64,000 bases of DNA from Pseudomonas sp. P818 (lineage in GTDB: Bacteria; Pseudomonadota; Gammaproteobacteria; Pseudomonadales; Pseudomonadaceae). This document shows positions 45,868 through 54,847 of the stretch, piece after piece. The stretch lies in assembly GCF_000418555.1 (NCBI RefSeq), contig NZ_ATKM01000024.1, forward strand, positions 186,001-250,000. The letters run 5' to 3'. How positions within the stretch are numbered: position 1 is the first letter of the stretch; the number at the start of each line of letters is the position of its first letter. Made by a program: the position numbers and the translations under genes. The notes beneath the pieces are model-generated. The model ran no database searches and was not told where the DNA came from. It worked only from the letters and a program-made list of their open reading frames with translations.

Positions 45868-47115
45868 TCAGGCTTGCCGCTTGAGATTGCCTTTGTGCAG
45901 CAACACCACCCCCAATACCAGTACGCCCAGCACTCCGGCGCCGACGAACAAGCCCTCGTAGCCCAACGCCTTGGCCAACACCCCGCTGCTGGCCCCGACG
46001 AAGCCGGACAGCAGCAACTGCGCCGAGGCCTGCAGGGTGAAGTCGGCGCCTTCGTGTTCCGGGCGGCACATGCGCATCATCGCGGCGAACAGAGCGACGG
46101 TGGACATGCCGTCGGCCACCTGCTCGAACAGGACCACGGCGTAGACCAGCCCGACATTGCCGCCCTGCCCCACTAGCAGGGCCAGTGCGGCGATACCGAA
46201 GGCCTGCAGCGTGCCGAACAGGATCAGTGCGCGCAGTACGCCGATGCGGGCGTAGAGCAGGCCGCCGAGCACCGCGCCAGCGATGCCGGCCAGGCTGCTG
46301 ATCAGGGTCAGCTGGCCAAGCGCACCCGTGCCCCAGCCCTGGTCCACCAGCATCGGCTTGATCATCGGCGAGCCCAGCGAATCGCCCAGCTTGAAGGTCA
46401 GCACCACCGCCAGCCACAGGAGCATGCCGGGCTGCGCCAACAAGCCGCGATAGTGGTTCAGCAACAAGCGTGGACCGAGGGCGGTTTCGGCCAGGGCAGG
46501 CTGGAAGGGCAGAACGCGGCGTTCGGGAAACAGCCAGATCGGCACGGTCATCAACAGGATCAGGCCGGCCACCAGCCCCACAGCCAGGTTCCAGCCCAGC
46601 GGGTCGATCACCAGCAGCAGGCCGCTGCCGCTGACGATCATGCCGACCTTGTAGCCGCCGACCTGCAGGCTGTTGCCGAGGCCGCGCCAGCGCTCGGGCA
46701 GCAGACGCACGGTCAGGCCATCGGTGGCGATGTCCTGGGTCGACGCCAGCAGATTGATCAGCAGCAGCAGGCCAAGCAGCAGCCACAGGCCAGAGCCGAA
46801 CAGGGTCTGCGGCGCCAGCATGGCCAGCATGATCACGCAGACGATCACGCCCGTCTGCAGTGGCAGGATCCAGCCACGGTGGTGACCCAGTCGGGGCGAG
46901 GCCAGGCGGTCGATCCAGGGCGCCCAGAACACCTTGAGCAGCCAGGGCAGCGCCAGCAGCTTGAGCAGGCCGATCAATGCCAGATCGACGCCATGCTGAC
47001 GCAGCAGCACCGGCAACGAATGGGCGATCAGCCCGGACGGCAGACCCTGCGCGCAATAGAGCGAGGCCAGCAGCACCAACGTGGCGTTGGACGGGCGAGG
47101 TGCGGTTGGCGACAT
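45868..47115 (-). CDS. MFS transporter, AmpG/RhtX-FptX-like
   Basis: A 415-residue inner-membrane protein with about twelve helices. The N-terminus LLASLYCAQGLPSGLIAHSL and the first loop KVFWAPWIDRLASPRLGHHR are typical of the AmpG/RhtX-FptX branch of the MFS, which takes up muropeptides or siderophores. Substrate is unknown; no siderophore genes are nearby, but the zinc-uptake genes begin 212 bases away. The start at 47115 (MSPTAPRPSNATLV) was chosen on family length. Confidence 0.8.
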   Translation of the reverse strand: MSPTAPRPSNATLVLLASLYCAQGLPSGLIAHSLPVLLRQHGVDLALIGLLKLLALPWLLKVFWAPWIDRLASPRLGHHRGWILPLQTGVIVCVIMLAMLAPQTLFGSGLWLLLGLLLLINLLASTQDIATDGLTVRLLPERWRGLGNSLQVGGYKVGMIVSGSGLLLVIDPLGWNLAVGLVAGLILLMTVPIWLFPERRVLPFQPALAETALGPRLLLNHYRGLLAQPGMLLWLAVVLTFKLGDSLGSPMIKPMLVDQGWGTGALGQLTLISSLAGIAGAVLGGLLYARIGVLRALILFGTLQAFGIAALALLVGQGGNVGLVYAVVLFEQVADGMSTVALFAAMMRMCRPEHEGADFTLQASAQLLLSGFVGASSGVLAKALGYEGLFVGAGVLGVLVLGVVLLHKGNLKRQA

Positions 47116-47240
47116 GACGGGCGCTCGCGGCAAAAGCACAAGCCTAGTGGTTTGCGTCAGCGAGCGGCAATGTGAGGGTGGTTACAGTTCGTAGCTCGGC
47201 GGTCGCGACTGAAGCCCCTCCCACACAGCCTCGCCAGCCC

Positions 47241-47298
47241 GTAGCCCGGATGCAATCCGGGAGCGATGGCAACGCCGCCCGGATTGCATCCGGGCTAC
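47241..47298. repeat. REP palindrome (GTAGCCCGGATGCAATCCGGG family), copy 2
   Basis: GTAGCCCGGATGCAATCCGG pairs with GGATTGCATCCGGGCTAC across a short loop, between znuA and the MFS gene, both on the minus strand. Confidence 0.9.
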
Positions 47299-47326
47299 GT
47301 GAAAAAACGTTCAGGACACCAAAGTT

Positions 47327-48268
47327 CTACAGGCTACCCAGGCACTCGCTCAGGCCACCGGCCAGGTTTTCCAGTAGCTGCTCGTAACCCGTGGCATCGG
47401 CCGGCAGGGTACCGCCCAGGGCATCCAGCTCCGCCAGTTTTACCGGCAGGCCGGCGGTCAGCGTTTCGGCCAGGCGCGGGCGCAGCGGCGGTTCGCTGAA
47501 GACGCAGCTCGGCCCGGTTTGCTGCAGACGCTCGCGCATGGCAGCAACATGGCGCGCACCGGGCTGAACCTCGGTCAGCACGCTGAACACGCCGGCGTGC
47601 TTGAGGCCGTAGTCGGCCTCGAAATAGTCGAAGGCCTCGTGGAAAACGAAATACGGCTTGCCCTGCAGGGCGGCCAGTTGTGGACGGATACGGCCATCGA
47701 GCGCATCCAGGCGCGCCTCGAAGGCTTGCAGGTTGGCGGCGTAACGCGCGGCATTGGCAGCGTCCAGCTTGGTCAGGTCTGCCGCCATGCGCGCGGCGAT
47801 CACCTTGGCGTTGTCCGCTGCCAACCACAAATGGGCATCCAGACTCCCCGGACGATGGTCATGATCATGGCCCAGATCGTCAGCGCCGTGTACGTGCTCA
47901 TGATCATGATCGTCGTGGTGATCGTGTTCATCATGACTGTCACCGAAGTGGCGCAAAGTCATGCCGGGCAGATCCTGCACAGCCACCTGCGGCTTGCTTC
48001 GGCTTTCCAGCACGCGGGGCAGGAAGGCCTCCATGTCCGGACCGATCCAGTACAGCAGATCGGCATCGCGCACCCGCCGTACGTCGGATGGGCGCAGTGC
48101 GTAGTGGTGCGGTGAGGCGCCGGGCGGTAGCAACACGTCGGGTTCGCCAACGCCGTCCTGCACCGCCGCCGCGATCAGTTGCAGCGGTTTGATACTGGTC
48201 AGGACGCGTACTTCAGCCTGGGCGCTGGCGACGAAAAACAGAGCGATGAAACAGAAAACACGTAACAC
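47327..48268 (-). CDS. znuA: Zinc ABC transporter substrate-binding protein
   Basis: A 313-residue periplasmic zinc-binding protein. The signal peptide is residues 1-18 (MLRVFCFIALFFVASAQA). Zinc ligands are expected in GASPHHYALRPSD, SLDAHLWLAAD and VFHEAFDYFEADY. Between them lies a His/Asp-rich loop (DEHDHHDDHDHEHVHGADD, about residues 112-136) that scavenges zinc. It is divergent from zur-znuCB with 66 bases between the starts, so a single operator can control both sides. Confidence 0.95.
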   Translation of the reverse strand: MLRVFCFIALFFVASAQAEVRVLTSIKPLQLIAAAVQDGVGEPDVLLPPGASPHHYALRPSDVRRVRDADLLYWIGPDMEAFLPRVLESRSKPQVAVQDLPGMTLRHFGDSHDEHDHHDDHDHEHVHGADDLGHDHDHRPGSLDAHLWLAADNAKVIAARMAADLTKLDAANAARYAANLQAFEARLDALDGRIRPQLAALQGKPYFVFHEAFDYFEADYGLKHAGVFSVLTEVQPGARHVAAMRERLQQTGPSCVFSEPPLRPRLAETLTAGLPVKLAELDALGGTLPADATGYEQLLENLAGGLSECLGSL

Positions 48269-48295
48269 GGGGCATACTCAAGCGACATTGAACGG

Positions 48296-48308
48296 GTAAC
48301 ATAATAAC
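48296..48308. promoter_or_regulatory. Candidate Zur box between znuA and zur
   Basis: GTAACATAATAAC matches 10 of 13 positions of a GTTATATTATAAC-type Zur site (consensus from memory) and lies between the divergent znuA and zur starts. The degree of match is moderate. Confidence 0.55.
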
Positions 48309-48334
48309 GTCTCTTACCTGCGCCGTCCTTGCCC

Positions 48335-48820
48335 ATGACCGACACGCCCCTGTCTGCCCGCCCCCACGATCACTCCCGCTGCGTCAGCCATGCGCTGGCC
48401 GAAGCCGAAGCCATCTGCACGCGCCAGGGCCTGCGTCTGACCGCTCTGCGCAAGCGTGTACTGGAGCTGGTCTGGGCCAGTCACAAGCCGCTCGGCGCCT
48501 ATGACATTCTCGGCGTGCTGAGCGAGGCAGACGGCCGCCGCGCGGCGCCGCCGACCGTCTACCGCGCGCTGGATTTCCTCCTGGAAAACGGCCTGGTGCA
48601 CCGCATCGCCTCGCTCAACGCCTTCGTCGGCTGCAGTCACCCGGAGCACGCGCACCAGGGTCAGTTCCTGATCTGCCGCAGCTGCCACGCCGCCACCGAA
48701 CTGGAACAGCCGGCCATCAGCCAGGCCATCGTCGACGGAGCGGCCGGCGTTGGTTTCGCCGTGGAAAGCCAGACCGTAGAAGTGGTCGGCCTGTGCGCGG
48801 GCTGCAAGGGCAAGGCATGA
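48335..48820 (+). CDS. zur: Zinc uptake regulator, Fur family
   Basis: A 161-residue zinc-responsive repressor. The winged HTH spans about residues 30-90 (RLTALRKRVLELVWASHKPL, PPTVYRALDFLLENGLVHRI). Structural zinc is held by CRSCHA and CAGC pairs near the C-terminus, and the N-terminus is His-rich (RPHDHSRCVSHAL). It represses znuA and its own operon when zinc is plentiful. The stop overlaps the znuC start (ATGA). Confidence 0.94.
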   Translation: MTDTPLSARPHDHSRCVSHALAEAEAICTRQGLRLTALRKRVLELVWASHKPLGAYDILGVLSEADGRRAAPPTVYRALDFLLENGLVHRIASLNAFVGCSHPEHAHQGQFLICRSCHAATELEQPAISQAIVDGAAGVGFAVESQTVEVVGLCAGCKGKA

Positions 48821-49605
48821 ACGAAGCACTGATCCGTCTCGACGGGGTCGCGGTCAGCTTCAACGGCCAGGCGGTGCTGGAAGAGGTGCAGCTCAGCGTA
48901 CAGCCCGGCGAGATCGTCACCCTGATCGGCCCCAATGGCGCCGGCAAGACCACCCTGGTGCGTGTGGTGCTCGGCCTGCTGCAACCGCAGCGCGGCAGCG
49001 TGCGCCGCGCGCCGCGCCTGCGCATCGGCTACATGCCGCAGAAACTCCACGTCGACGCCACCCTGCCGCTGTCGGTGCTGCGCTTTCTGCGCCTGGTACC
49101 GGGTGTGGATCGCAGACGCGCGCTGGCGGCGCTGGCCGAAGTCGGCGCCGAACAGGTGATCGACAGCCCGCTGCAGAGCATTTCCGGCGGCGAGATGCAG
49201 CGTGTGCTGCTGGCCCGCGCCCTGCTGCGCGAGCCGCAGCTGCTGGTGCTCGACGAACCGGTGCAGGGCGTCGACGTCGCTGGCCAGGCCGAGCTGTACC
49301 GGCTGATCTCGCGGCTGCGCGAGCGCCACGGTTGCGGCGTGCTGATGGTGTCGCACGACCTGCACCTGGTGATGAGCGCCACCGATCAGGTGGTCTGCCT
49401 CAACCGCCATGTGTGCTGTTCCGGTCATCCGGAACAGGTCAGCGGCGACCCAGCCTTCATCGAGCTGTTCGGCCAGGACGCCAAGAGCCTGGCCGTCTAT
49501 CACCACCATCATGATCACGCTCATGACCTGCATGGCGGCGTGGTCAAGCCCGGCCTGACCATCCATGGCCCGGCTCATGTTCACGGCCCGGACTGCAAAC
49601 ACTGA
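48817..49605 (+). CDS. znuC: Zinc ABC transporter ATP-binding protein with His-rich tail
   Basis: A 262-residue ATPase driving ZnuB. Walker A is GPNGAGKTT, the signature is SISGGEMQRVLLARALL and Walker B is LLVLDEPVQGVD. The last ~35 residues are rich in histidine (YHHHHDHAHDLHGG, then HGPAHVHGPDCKH) and may bind zinc on the cytoplasmic side; such tails are known in ZnuC but this one is long. The start overlaps the zur stop, and the stop overlaps the znuB start (TGATG), giving a coupled trio. Confidence 0.94.
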   Translation: MNEALIRLDGVAVSFNGQAVLEEVQLSVQPGEIVTLIGPNGAGKTTLVRVVLGLLQPQRGSVRRAPRLRIGYMPQKLHVDATLPLSVLRFLRLVPGVDRRRALAALAEVGAEQVIDSPLQSISGGEMQRVLLARALLREPQLLVLDEPVQGVDVAGQAELYRLISRLRERHGCGVLMVSHDLHLVMSATDQVVCLNRHVCCSGHPEQVSGDPAFIELFGQDAKSLAVYHHHHDHAHDLHGGVVKPGLTIHGPAHVHGPDCKH

Positions 49606-50393
49606 TGCCCGACTTTCTCCTCAACGCCCTGCTTGCCGGCCTGGCGCTGGCCCTGGTGGCCGGCCCGCTCGGCTCCTTCGTGGTGTGGCGGCGCATGGCC
49701 TATTTTGGCGACACCCTGTCCCACGCCGCCCTGCTCGGTGTGGCACTGGGCCTGTTGCTGGACGTCAGCCCGACCCTCACCGTGACCGTCGGCTGCGTGC
49801 TGCTCGCCGTGCTGCTGGTCACCCTGCAGCAGCGTCAGCCGCTGGCCTCCGACACCCTGCTCGGTATCCTCGCCCACAGCACCCTGTCGCTGGGCCTGGT
49901 GGCGCTGAGCTTCATGCATGACGTGCGCATCGACCTGATGAGCTACCTGTTTGGCGACCTGCTCGCCGTCAGCCCCAGCGATCTGGCCTGGATCATCGGC
50001 GGCAGCGCGCTGGTGCTGGCCCTGCTGGCCTGGCTGTGGAGGCCGCTGCTGGCCATCACCGTGCATGAAGAACTGGCGCGGGTCGAAGGCCTGCCGGTGG
50101 CGGCGATCCGCCTGGCCCTGATGCTGCTGATCGCGGTGGTGATCGCCGTGGCGATGAAGATCGTCGGCGTGCTGCTGATCACCTCCTTGCTGATCATTCC
50201 TGCCGCCGCGGCCCAGCGTCATGCGCGCACGCCGGAGCAGATGGCCGTGGGCGCCAGCCTGCTCGGGCTGTTGGCAGTGTGCGCGGGTCTGGCCATGTCC
50301 TGGTATCAGGACACGCCGGCCGGGCCGTCCATCGTGGTCAGCGCCGCGGCGCTGTTCCTGGCGAGCTTTGCCTTGCCCAAACGCAGCGGCTGA
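49605..50393 (+). CDS. znuB: Zinc ABC transporter permease
   Basis: A 262-residue inner-membrane protein with about eight helices of the ABC-3 family. Typical blocks are GPLGSFVVWRRMAYFGDTLS and HAALLGVALG at the start, and VAMKIVGVLLITSLLIIPAA near residues 184-204. It forms the zinc channel of ZnuABC. The start shares a base with the znuC stop. A REP element follows the stop. Confidence 0.95.
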   Translation: MPDFLLNALLAGLALALVAGPLGSFVVWRRMAYFGDTLSHAALLGVALGLLLDVSPTLTVTVGCVLLAVLLVTLQQRQPLASDTLLGILAHSTLSLGLVALSFMHDVRIDLMSYLFGDLLAVSPSDLAWIIGGSALVLALLAWLWRPLLAITVHEELARVEGLPVAAIRLALMLLIAVVIAVAMKIVGVLLITSLLIIPAAAAQRHARTPEQMAVGASLLGLLAVCAGLAMSWYQDTPAGPSIVVSAAALFLASFALPKRSG

Positions 50394-50406
50394 CGGCGCG
50401 TCGCGC

Positions 50407-50467
50407 GTAGCCCGGATGCAATCCGGGAAAGCTGCACCACGTTGTTCCCGGATTGCATCCGGGCTAC
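50407..50467. repeat. REP palindrome (GTAGCCCGGATGCAATCCGGG family), copy 3
   Basis: GTAGCCCGGATGCAATCCGG and its near-complete complement ending CCGGGCTAC flank a short loop, 13 bases after znuB. Confidence 0.9.
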
Positions 50468-50583
50468 GGCTCATCTTTCTCCCCAGCCCTTTCCGGTTAG
50501 TGGCGAGAGCCCCGGGCAGCGTGAAATCGCTGCCGCAACCCTGTATGATTGCGCGTTTTTTGCACAACTCGAGACGCACTGTA

Positions 50584-51423
50584 ATGAAGTCGTTCGTTTT
50601 TCGTGGTTTGCCGCTTTTTCTGGTTCTGCTTCTGGCTGGTTGCCAGAGCAGCCAGCAGCAAAGCCTTCCGCCAGTCGACGAGCTGGTCGTCGCCTTCCGC
50701 CAGCTCGACCTGAGCCTGGCCGAGGAACGTCTGGACGACGCCAGCCGCCAGCTCGGCGTCCTGCAACAGCAGGCCCGCGGCGATACGCGCCTGGAGCAGT
50801 ACCAGCGCCAGCTGGCCGAGGCCTATATGGAGCAGGGCCGCGAAGCGCTGCAGCAAGGCGATCTGGATCGTGCCGCGCAGGCGCTGGGCCACGCCCGCAG
50901 CCTGATGCCGCAGGCGCCCGCCCTGAGCCACGATCTCAATCAGGCCATCGACAGCGCCCGCGCCGCGCGCCAGGCCGCCGCCGCACAGCAGGCGCGCGAG
51001 GCCGCGGCCAGAGCGGATGCCGAACGCGAGGCGCAATTGCGTCAGCAGCGCGCGGCCAGCGAGCGTCAGGCCAATGCCAGCGTTGCCAGCCCGGTCGCCA
51101 GCCAACCGGCACCCGCCGTGCAGAGCACGCCCAAGGCCCGCGTGATCGACCCCAGCGCGGCGAGCAGCGCGGTAGCCATGCCGATGCTGGACAATCAGGA
51201 CAACGAGAATCTGCGCCGCCTGCTCGACAGCGTGGCCGCGGATGTCGTGACCTTTCGCTGCGCTGTGCGCATCGAAGTGCGCGAGGCCAAGGACTATCCC
51301 TGGGTCGCCGCGCTGCTGTCGGCGCGAATCAAGAAGCTCGACCCGAGTTTCCGCCCGCAACTGAGCCAGAAGATCGTGCCCCAGCAGACGCCGCGCCTGC
51401 TGCTGAGCCCGCAGCGAAGCTAA
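50584..51423 (+). CDS. Lipoprotein with coiled-coil region, unknown function (PA5502-like)
   Basis: A 279-residue envelope protein. Residues 1-20 form a lipoprotein signal ending LLLAGC, Cys20 being the lipidated residue. Residues ~60-165 are Ala/Gln/Arg-rich and probably helical or TPR-like (LEQYQRQLAEAYMEQGREAL; then AARADAEREAQLRQQ). A compact C-terminal domain follows. An uncharacterised gene in the same place, between znuB and metN, is known in P. aeruginosa. The start at 50584 is preceded by only a weak AGACGCACTGTA. Confidence 0.8.
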   Translation: MKSFVFRGLPLFLVLLLAGCQSSQQQSLPPVDELVVAFRQLDLSLAEERLDDASRQLGVLQQQARGDTRLEQYQRQLAEAYMEQGREALQQGDLDRAAQALGHARSLMPQAPALSHDLNQAIDSARAARQAAAAQQAREAAARADAEREAQLRQQRAASERQANASVASPVASQPAPAVQSTPKARVIDPSAASSAVAMPMLDNQDNENLRRLLDSVAADVVTFRCAVRIEVREAKDYPWVAALLSARIKKLDPSFRPQLSQKIVPQQTPRLLLSPQRS

Positions 51424-51605
51424 GTCAGAGCTGCGCGCCGGGCGCTTATCCGTAATGCGATTTTGTAATAACCATAGGCCAACAAAGATTTTCTCGGCCT
51501 AAACAACGCCGGGTAGACTAGCGCCCCTTTGCGCCCACCCGGCGCCCAACGGCGAGCTCGACTACCGTGAAGCTCGCCCCTGAACACACCCAAAAGGTCG
51601 TTCGC

Positions 51606-52613
51606 GTGATCCAGTTTCAATCCGTCCACAAGGCCTACCGCGTCGCGGGCCGCGAGATTCCGGCACTGCAGCCCACCACGCTGCAGATCGGCAGCGGTCA
51701 GGTGTTCGGCATCATTGGCCACTCCGGCGCCGGCAAGAGCACCCTGCTACGCCTGATCAACCGCCTGGAGGAGCCCTCCGGCGGGCGCATCGAGATCGAC
51801 GGCGTCGACGTCACCGCTCTCAATGCCACCGGCCTGCGCCGCTTCCGCCAACAGGTCGGGATGATCTTCCAGCACTTCAACCTGCTGTCGTCGAAGACTG
51901 TCGCCGACAACATCGCCATGCCGTTGCGTCTGGCAGGCGAGCTGAGCGGCGCCGAGATTCACGCCCGCGTCTCCGAGCTGCTGACTCGCGTCGGCCTGCA
52001 GGATCATGCCAACAAGTACCCGGCGCAGCTTTCCGGCGGCCAGAAACAACGTGTCGGCATCGCCCGTGCGTTGAGCACACGGCCGAAGATCCTGCTGTGC
52101 GACGAGGCCACCAGCGCCCTCGACCCGCAGACCACTACCGCCGTGCTGCAGCTGCTGGCCGAGATCAACCGCGAACTGGGCCTGACCATCGTGCTGATCA
52201 CCCACGAGATGGACGTGATCCGCCGCGTCTGCGACCGCGTGGCGGTGATGGATGCCGGCGTCATCGTCGAAGAAGGCCCGGTGGCCGACGTCTTCCTGCA
52301 CCCGCAGCACCCGACCACACGACGCTTCGTCCAGGAGTCCGAGCACGTCGACGAGGCCGAGCAGCGCGACGACTTCGCCCATGTGCCGGGGCGCATCCTG
52401 CGCCTGACCTTTCAGGGCGAGGCCACCTACGCCCCGCTGCTGGGCACCGTGGCCCGTGAGACCGGGGTGGACTACAGCATCCTCGCCGGGCGCATCGACC
52501 GCATCAAGGACACCCCCTACGGCCAGCTCACCCTGGCCCTGACCGGTGGCGACATCGACGCCGCGCTGGCGCGCTTCGAAGCCGCCGACGTGCATCTGGA
52601 GGTACTGCGCTGA
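51606..52613 (+). CDS. metN: Methionine ABC transporter ATP-binding protein
   Basis: A 335-residue ATPase for methionine uptake. Walker A is GHSGAGKST, the signature is LSGGQKQRVGIARAL, Walker B is ILLCDEATSALDP, and the C-terminal ~90 residues form the NIL/ACT-like methionine-sensing domain (TYAPLLGTVARETGVDYSIL). The start is the GTG at 51606 (reads M/VIQFQSVHKAYR), giving the normal family length; a GTG 13 codons upstream is less likely. The stop overlaps the metI start (TGATG). Confidence 0.94.
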   Translation: MIQFQSVHKAYRVAGREIPALQPTTLQIGSGQVFGIIGHSGAGKSTLLRLINRLEEPSGGRIEIDGVDVTALNATGLRRFRQQVGMIFQHFNLLSSKTVADNIAMPLRLAGELSGAEIHARVSELLTRVGLQDHANKYPAQLSGGQKQRVGIARALSTRPKILLCDEATSALDPQTTTAVLQLLAEINRELGLTIVLITHEMDVIRRVCDRVAVMDAGVIVEEGPVADVFLHPQHPTTRRFVQESEHVDEAEQRDDFAHVPGRILRLTFQGEATYAPLLGTVARETGVDYSILAGRIDRIKDTPYGQLTLALTGGDIDAALARFEAADVHLEVLR

Positions 52614-53281
52614 TGCTCGAACAACTGCTGCCCAACGTGTTCTGGCCGGAAATCTGGCAGGCCAGCCTCGACACCCTGAACATGCTGCTCGGCTCGATGC
52701 TATTCACCGTGCTGCTCGGCCTGCCGCTCGGCGTGCTGCTGTTCCTCACCGGTCCGCGTCAGCTGTTCGAACAGAGGGCGCTGTACGGCGCGCTGTCGCT
52801 GGTGGTGAACATCCTGCGCTCGGTGCCCTTCGTCATCCTCTTGATCCTGATGATCCCGCTCACCGAGCTGCTGGTCGGCACCTCGCTGGGCGTCGCCGGG
52901 GCCATCCCGCCGCTGGTGGTGGGCGCCACGCCGTTCTTCGCGCGCCTGGTGGAAACCGCCCTGCGCGAAGTGGAGCGCGGCATCATCGAGGCGACCCAGG
53001 CCATGGGCGCCAGCACCTGGCAGATCATCACCCGCGCGCTGCTGCCCGAGGCCCTGCCCGGCCTGCTGGCGGCGGCCACGGTCACCGCCATTACCCTGGT
53101 CTCCTACACCGCCATGAGCGGCCTGATCGGCGGCGGCGGCCTCGGCGACCTGGCGGTGCGCTACGGCTACCAGCGCTACCAGCCGGACGTGATGGCCGTG
53201 ACCGTGATCCTGCTGCTGATTCTGGTGCAGGTGCTGCAGATGGTCGGGGATCGCCTCGTCGTACATTTTTCTCGCAAGTAA
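52613..53281 (+). CDS. metI: Methionine ABC transporter permease
   Basis: A 222-residue inner-membrane protein with five helices. The EAA loop reads GIIEATQAMGASTWQIITRA near residues 123-142, and the LLPEALPGLLAAATVTAIT segment follows. It forms the channel with a second copy of itself. It overlaps metN by one base and is followed after 64 bases by metQ. Confidence 0.95.
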   Translation: MLEQLLPNVFWPEIWQASLDTLNMLLGSMLFTVLLGLPLGVLLFLTGPRQLFEQRALYGALSLVVNILRSVPFVILLILMIPLTELLVGTSLGVAGAIPPLVVGATPFFARLVETALREVERGIIEATQAMGASTWQIITRALLPEALPGLLAAATVTAITLVSYTAMSGLIGGGGLGDLAVRYGYQRYQPDVMAVTVILLLILVQVLQMVGDRLVVHFSRK

Positions 53282-53345
53282 TGATGAAAAGCGGCGACCC
53301 GCCACCCGCGGGACCCGCGCCAACCTTCCCAAAAGGAACCTTGAA

Positions 53346-54116
53346 ATGAAGAAACTGCTGACTGCCCTGGCCGCCTTCGCGGCCTTCTCGGCCCAGGCCG
53401 AAACCCTCAACATCGCCGCTACCCCGGTACCGCACGCGGAGATCCTGGAAGTGGTCAAGCCGCTGCTGGCCAAAGAAGGCGTGGAGTTGAAGGTGCGCGT
53501 GTTCACCGACTACGTACAGCCCAACCTGCAGGTGCAGCAGAAGAACCTCGACGCCAACTTCTTCCAGCACCAGCCGTACCTGGACGAGTTCAACGCCAGC
53601 CGCAAGACCGAGCTGGTCAGCGTGGTGGGTGTACACGTCGAGCCGTTCGGCGCCTACTCCAGCAAGATCAAGGATCTGAGCGAGCTGCCGCAAGGCGCCA
53701 CCGTGGCCATCCCCAACGACGCCACCAACGGCGGCCGTGCCCTGCTGCTGCTGCAGCAAGCCGGGGTGATCAAGCTCAAGCCGGAAGCCGGCATCCTCGC
53801 CACGCCCAAGGACATCGCCGAGAATCCCAAGGCGATCAAGGTGCGTGAACTGGAAGCGGCCACCCTGCCGCGCGTGCTGAGCCAGGTCGACGTTGCCCTG
53901 ATCAACACCAACTACGCCCTCGAGGCCAAGCTGAACCCGACCCAGGACGCCCTGGCCATCGAAGGTAGCGACTCGCCGTACGTCAACCTGCTGGTCGCCC
54001 GTCCGGACAACAAGGACAGCGACGCCATGCAGAAACTGGCCAAAGCGCTGCACAGTGCCGAGGTCAAGCAGTTCATCGAAGAGAAGTACAAAGGTGCCGT
54101 CGTCCCGGCGTTCTGA
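53346..54116 (+). CDS. metQ: Methionine-binding protein of the MetNIQ transporter
   Basis: A 256-residue periplasmic NLPA-family binding protein. The signal peptide is residues 1-18 (MKKLLTALAAFAAFSAQA), with no lipobox cysteine, so it is probably soluble and not lipid-anchored. Conserved blocks are FTDYVQPNLQVQQKNLDANF and FQHQPYLDEFNAS, then IPNDATNGGRALLLLQQAG. The start follows AAGGAACCTTGAA. A strong terminator closes the metNIQ operon. Confidence 0.95.
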   Translation: MKKLLTALAAFAAFSAQAETLNIAATPVPHAEILEVVKPLLAKEGVELKVRVFTDYVQPNLQVQQKNLDANFFQHQPYLDEFNASRKTELVSVVGVHVEPFGAYSSKIKDLSELPQGATVAIPNDATNGGRALLLLQQAGVIKLKPEAGILATPKDIAENPKAIKVRELEAATLPRVLSQVDVALINTNYALEAKLNPTQDALAIEGSDSPYVNLLVARPDNKDSDAMQKLAKALHSAEVKQFIEEKYKGAVVPAF

Positions 54117-54144
54117 TCGCCGCTGACACCCTGAGCTGCACCCG

Positions 54145-54179
54145 ATGCCGCGCCGCTGCAAAGCTGCGCGGCATTTTTT
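54145..54179 (+). terminator. Terminator of metNIQ
   Basis: A 9-bp stem (ATGCCGCGC/GCGCGGCAT) with a 12-base loop is followed by six T, 28 bases past the metQ stop. Confidence 0.9.
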
Positions 54180-54365
54180 ATGGCAGCGCACGACAGGCTG
54201 ATCAGTCCCGGTACCCAGCGCCGGCGGGGCCTCGGGAGAGTAGCTCGCAGCGTGAGCGCCTCGACTTATCCAGTTTTTTTGAGCTGACGAGCAGGGATAT
54301 TCGCTTTCAATCGATTCTGCTGTTGCTAGGCTAGCCGGACAGACAATAACCAGAGGTACTGCGTG

Positions 54366-54791
54366 ATGGCCCTTGCTCCCTTTCACCTGGCGATCCCTGT
54401 CCACGATCTGGCCGCAGCGCGGCATTTCTATGGCGAAGTATTCGGTTGCGCCGAAGGGCGCAGCAGCGAGCACTGGGTCGATTTCGATTTCTTCGGCCAT
54501 CAGCTGGTCATCCACGAAGCGCCGAAGATGGCCTACCAGGAAGCAGCCGTAAGCAACCCGGTGGATGGCCACGACGTGCCGGTGCCGCACTTCGGTGTGG
54601 TGCTCGGCTGGGCCGACTGGGAAGCGCTGGCTGAGCGCCTGCGCAGCCGCGAGACGCAGTTCGTCATCGAGCCCTACGTGCGCTTCAAGGGCCAGGTCGG
54701 CGAGCAGGCGACCATGTTCCTTCTCGATCCCTGTGGCAATGCCCTGGAATTCAAGGCGTTCAAGGACATCGGCCAGCTGTTCGCCAAATGA
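54366..54791 (+). CDS. VOC superfamily (glyoxalase/dioxygenase-like) protein
   Basis: A 141-residue protein of the vicinal oxygen chelate fold. The N-terminal FHLAIPVHDLAAARHFYGEV and the C-terminal MFLLDPCGNALEFKAFKD are the typical half-repeats, with metal-ligand candidates His8, His81 in PHFGV and the late glutamate in LEFKAF. The reaction is not known. The start is the ATG at 54366; a GTG one codon earlier is possible. Single gene after the metNIQ terminator. Confidence 0.85.
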   Translation: MALAPFHLAIPVHDLAAARHFYGEVFGCAEGRSSEHWVDFDFFGHQLVIHEAPKMAYQEAAVSNPVDGHDVPVPHFGVVLGWADWEALAERLRSRETQFVIEPYVRFKGQVGEQATMFLLDPCGNALEFKAFKDIGQLFAK

Positions 54792-54847
54792 CGCCGCTGC
54801 CCCGGCGAACCTGAACAGCCAGGCCCGCCGGGGCAAAGGGCGACGGC

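Noticed and set aside
50221..50583. Upstream extension of the lipoprotein gene at 50584
   Set aside because: The extension overlaps znuB and a REP element; the lipoprotein signal with lipobox begins at 50584.
51475..51501. Inverted repeat TAGGCC...GGCCTA before metN as a methionine riboswitch or operator
   Set aside because: Short arms with a 15-base loop; no SAM-riboswitch core features and no clear operator pattern. Left as unexplained.
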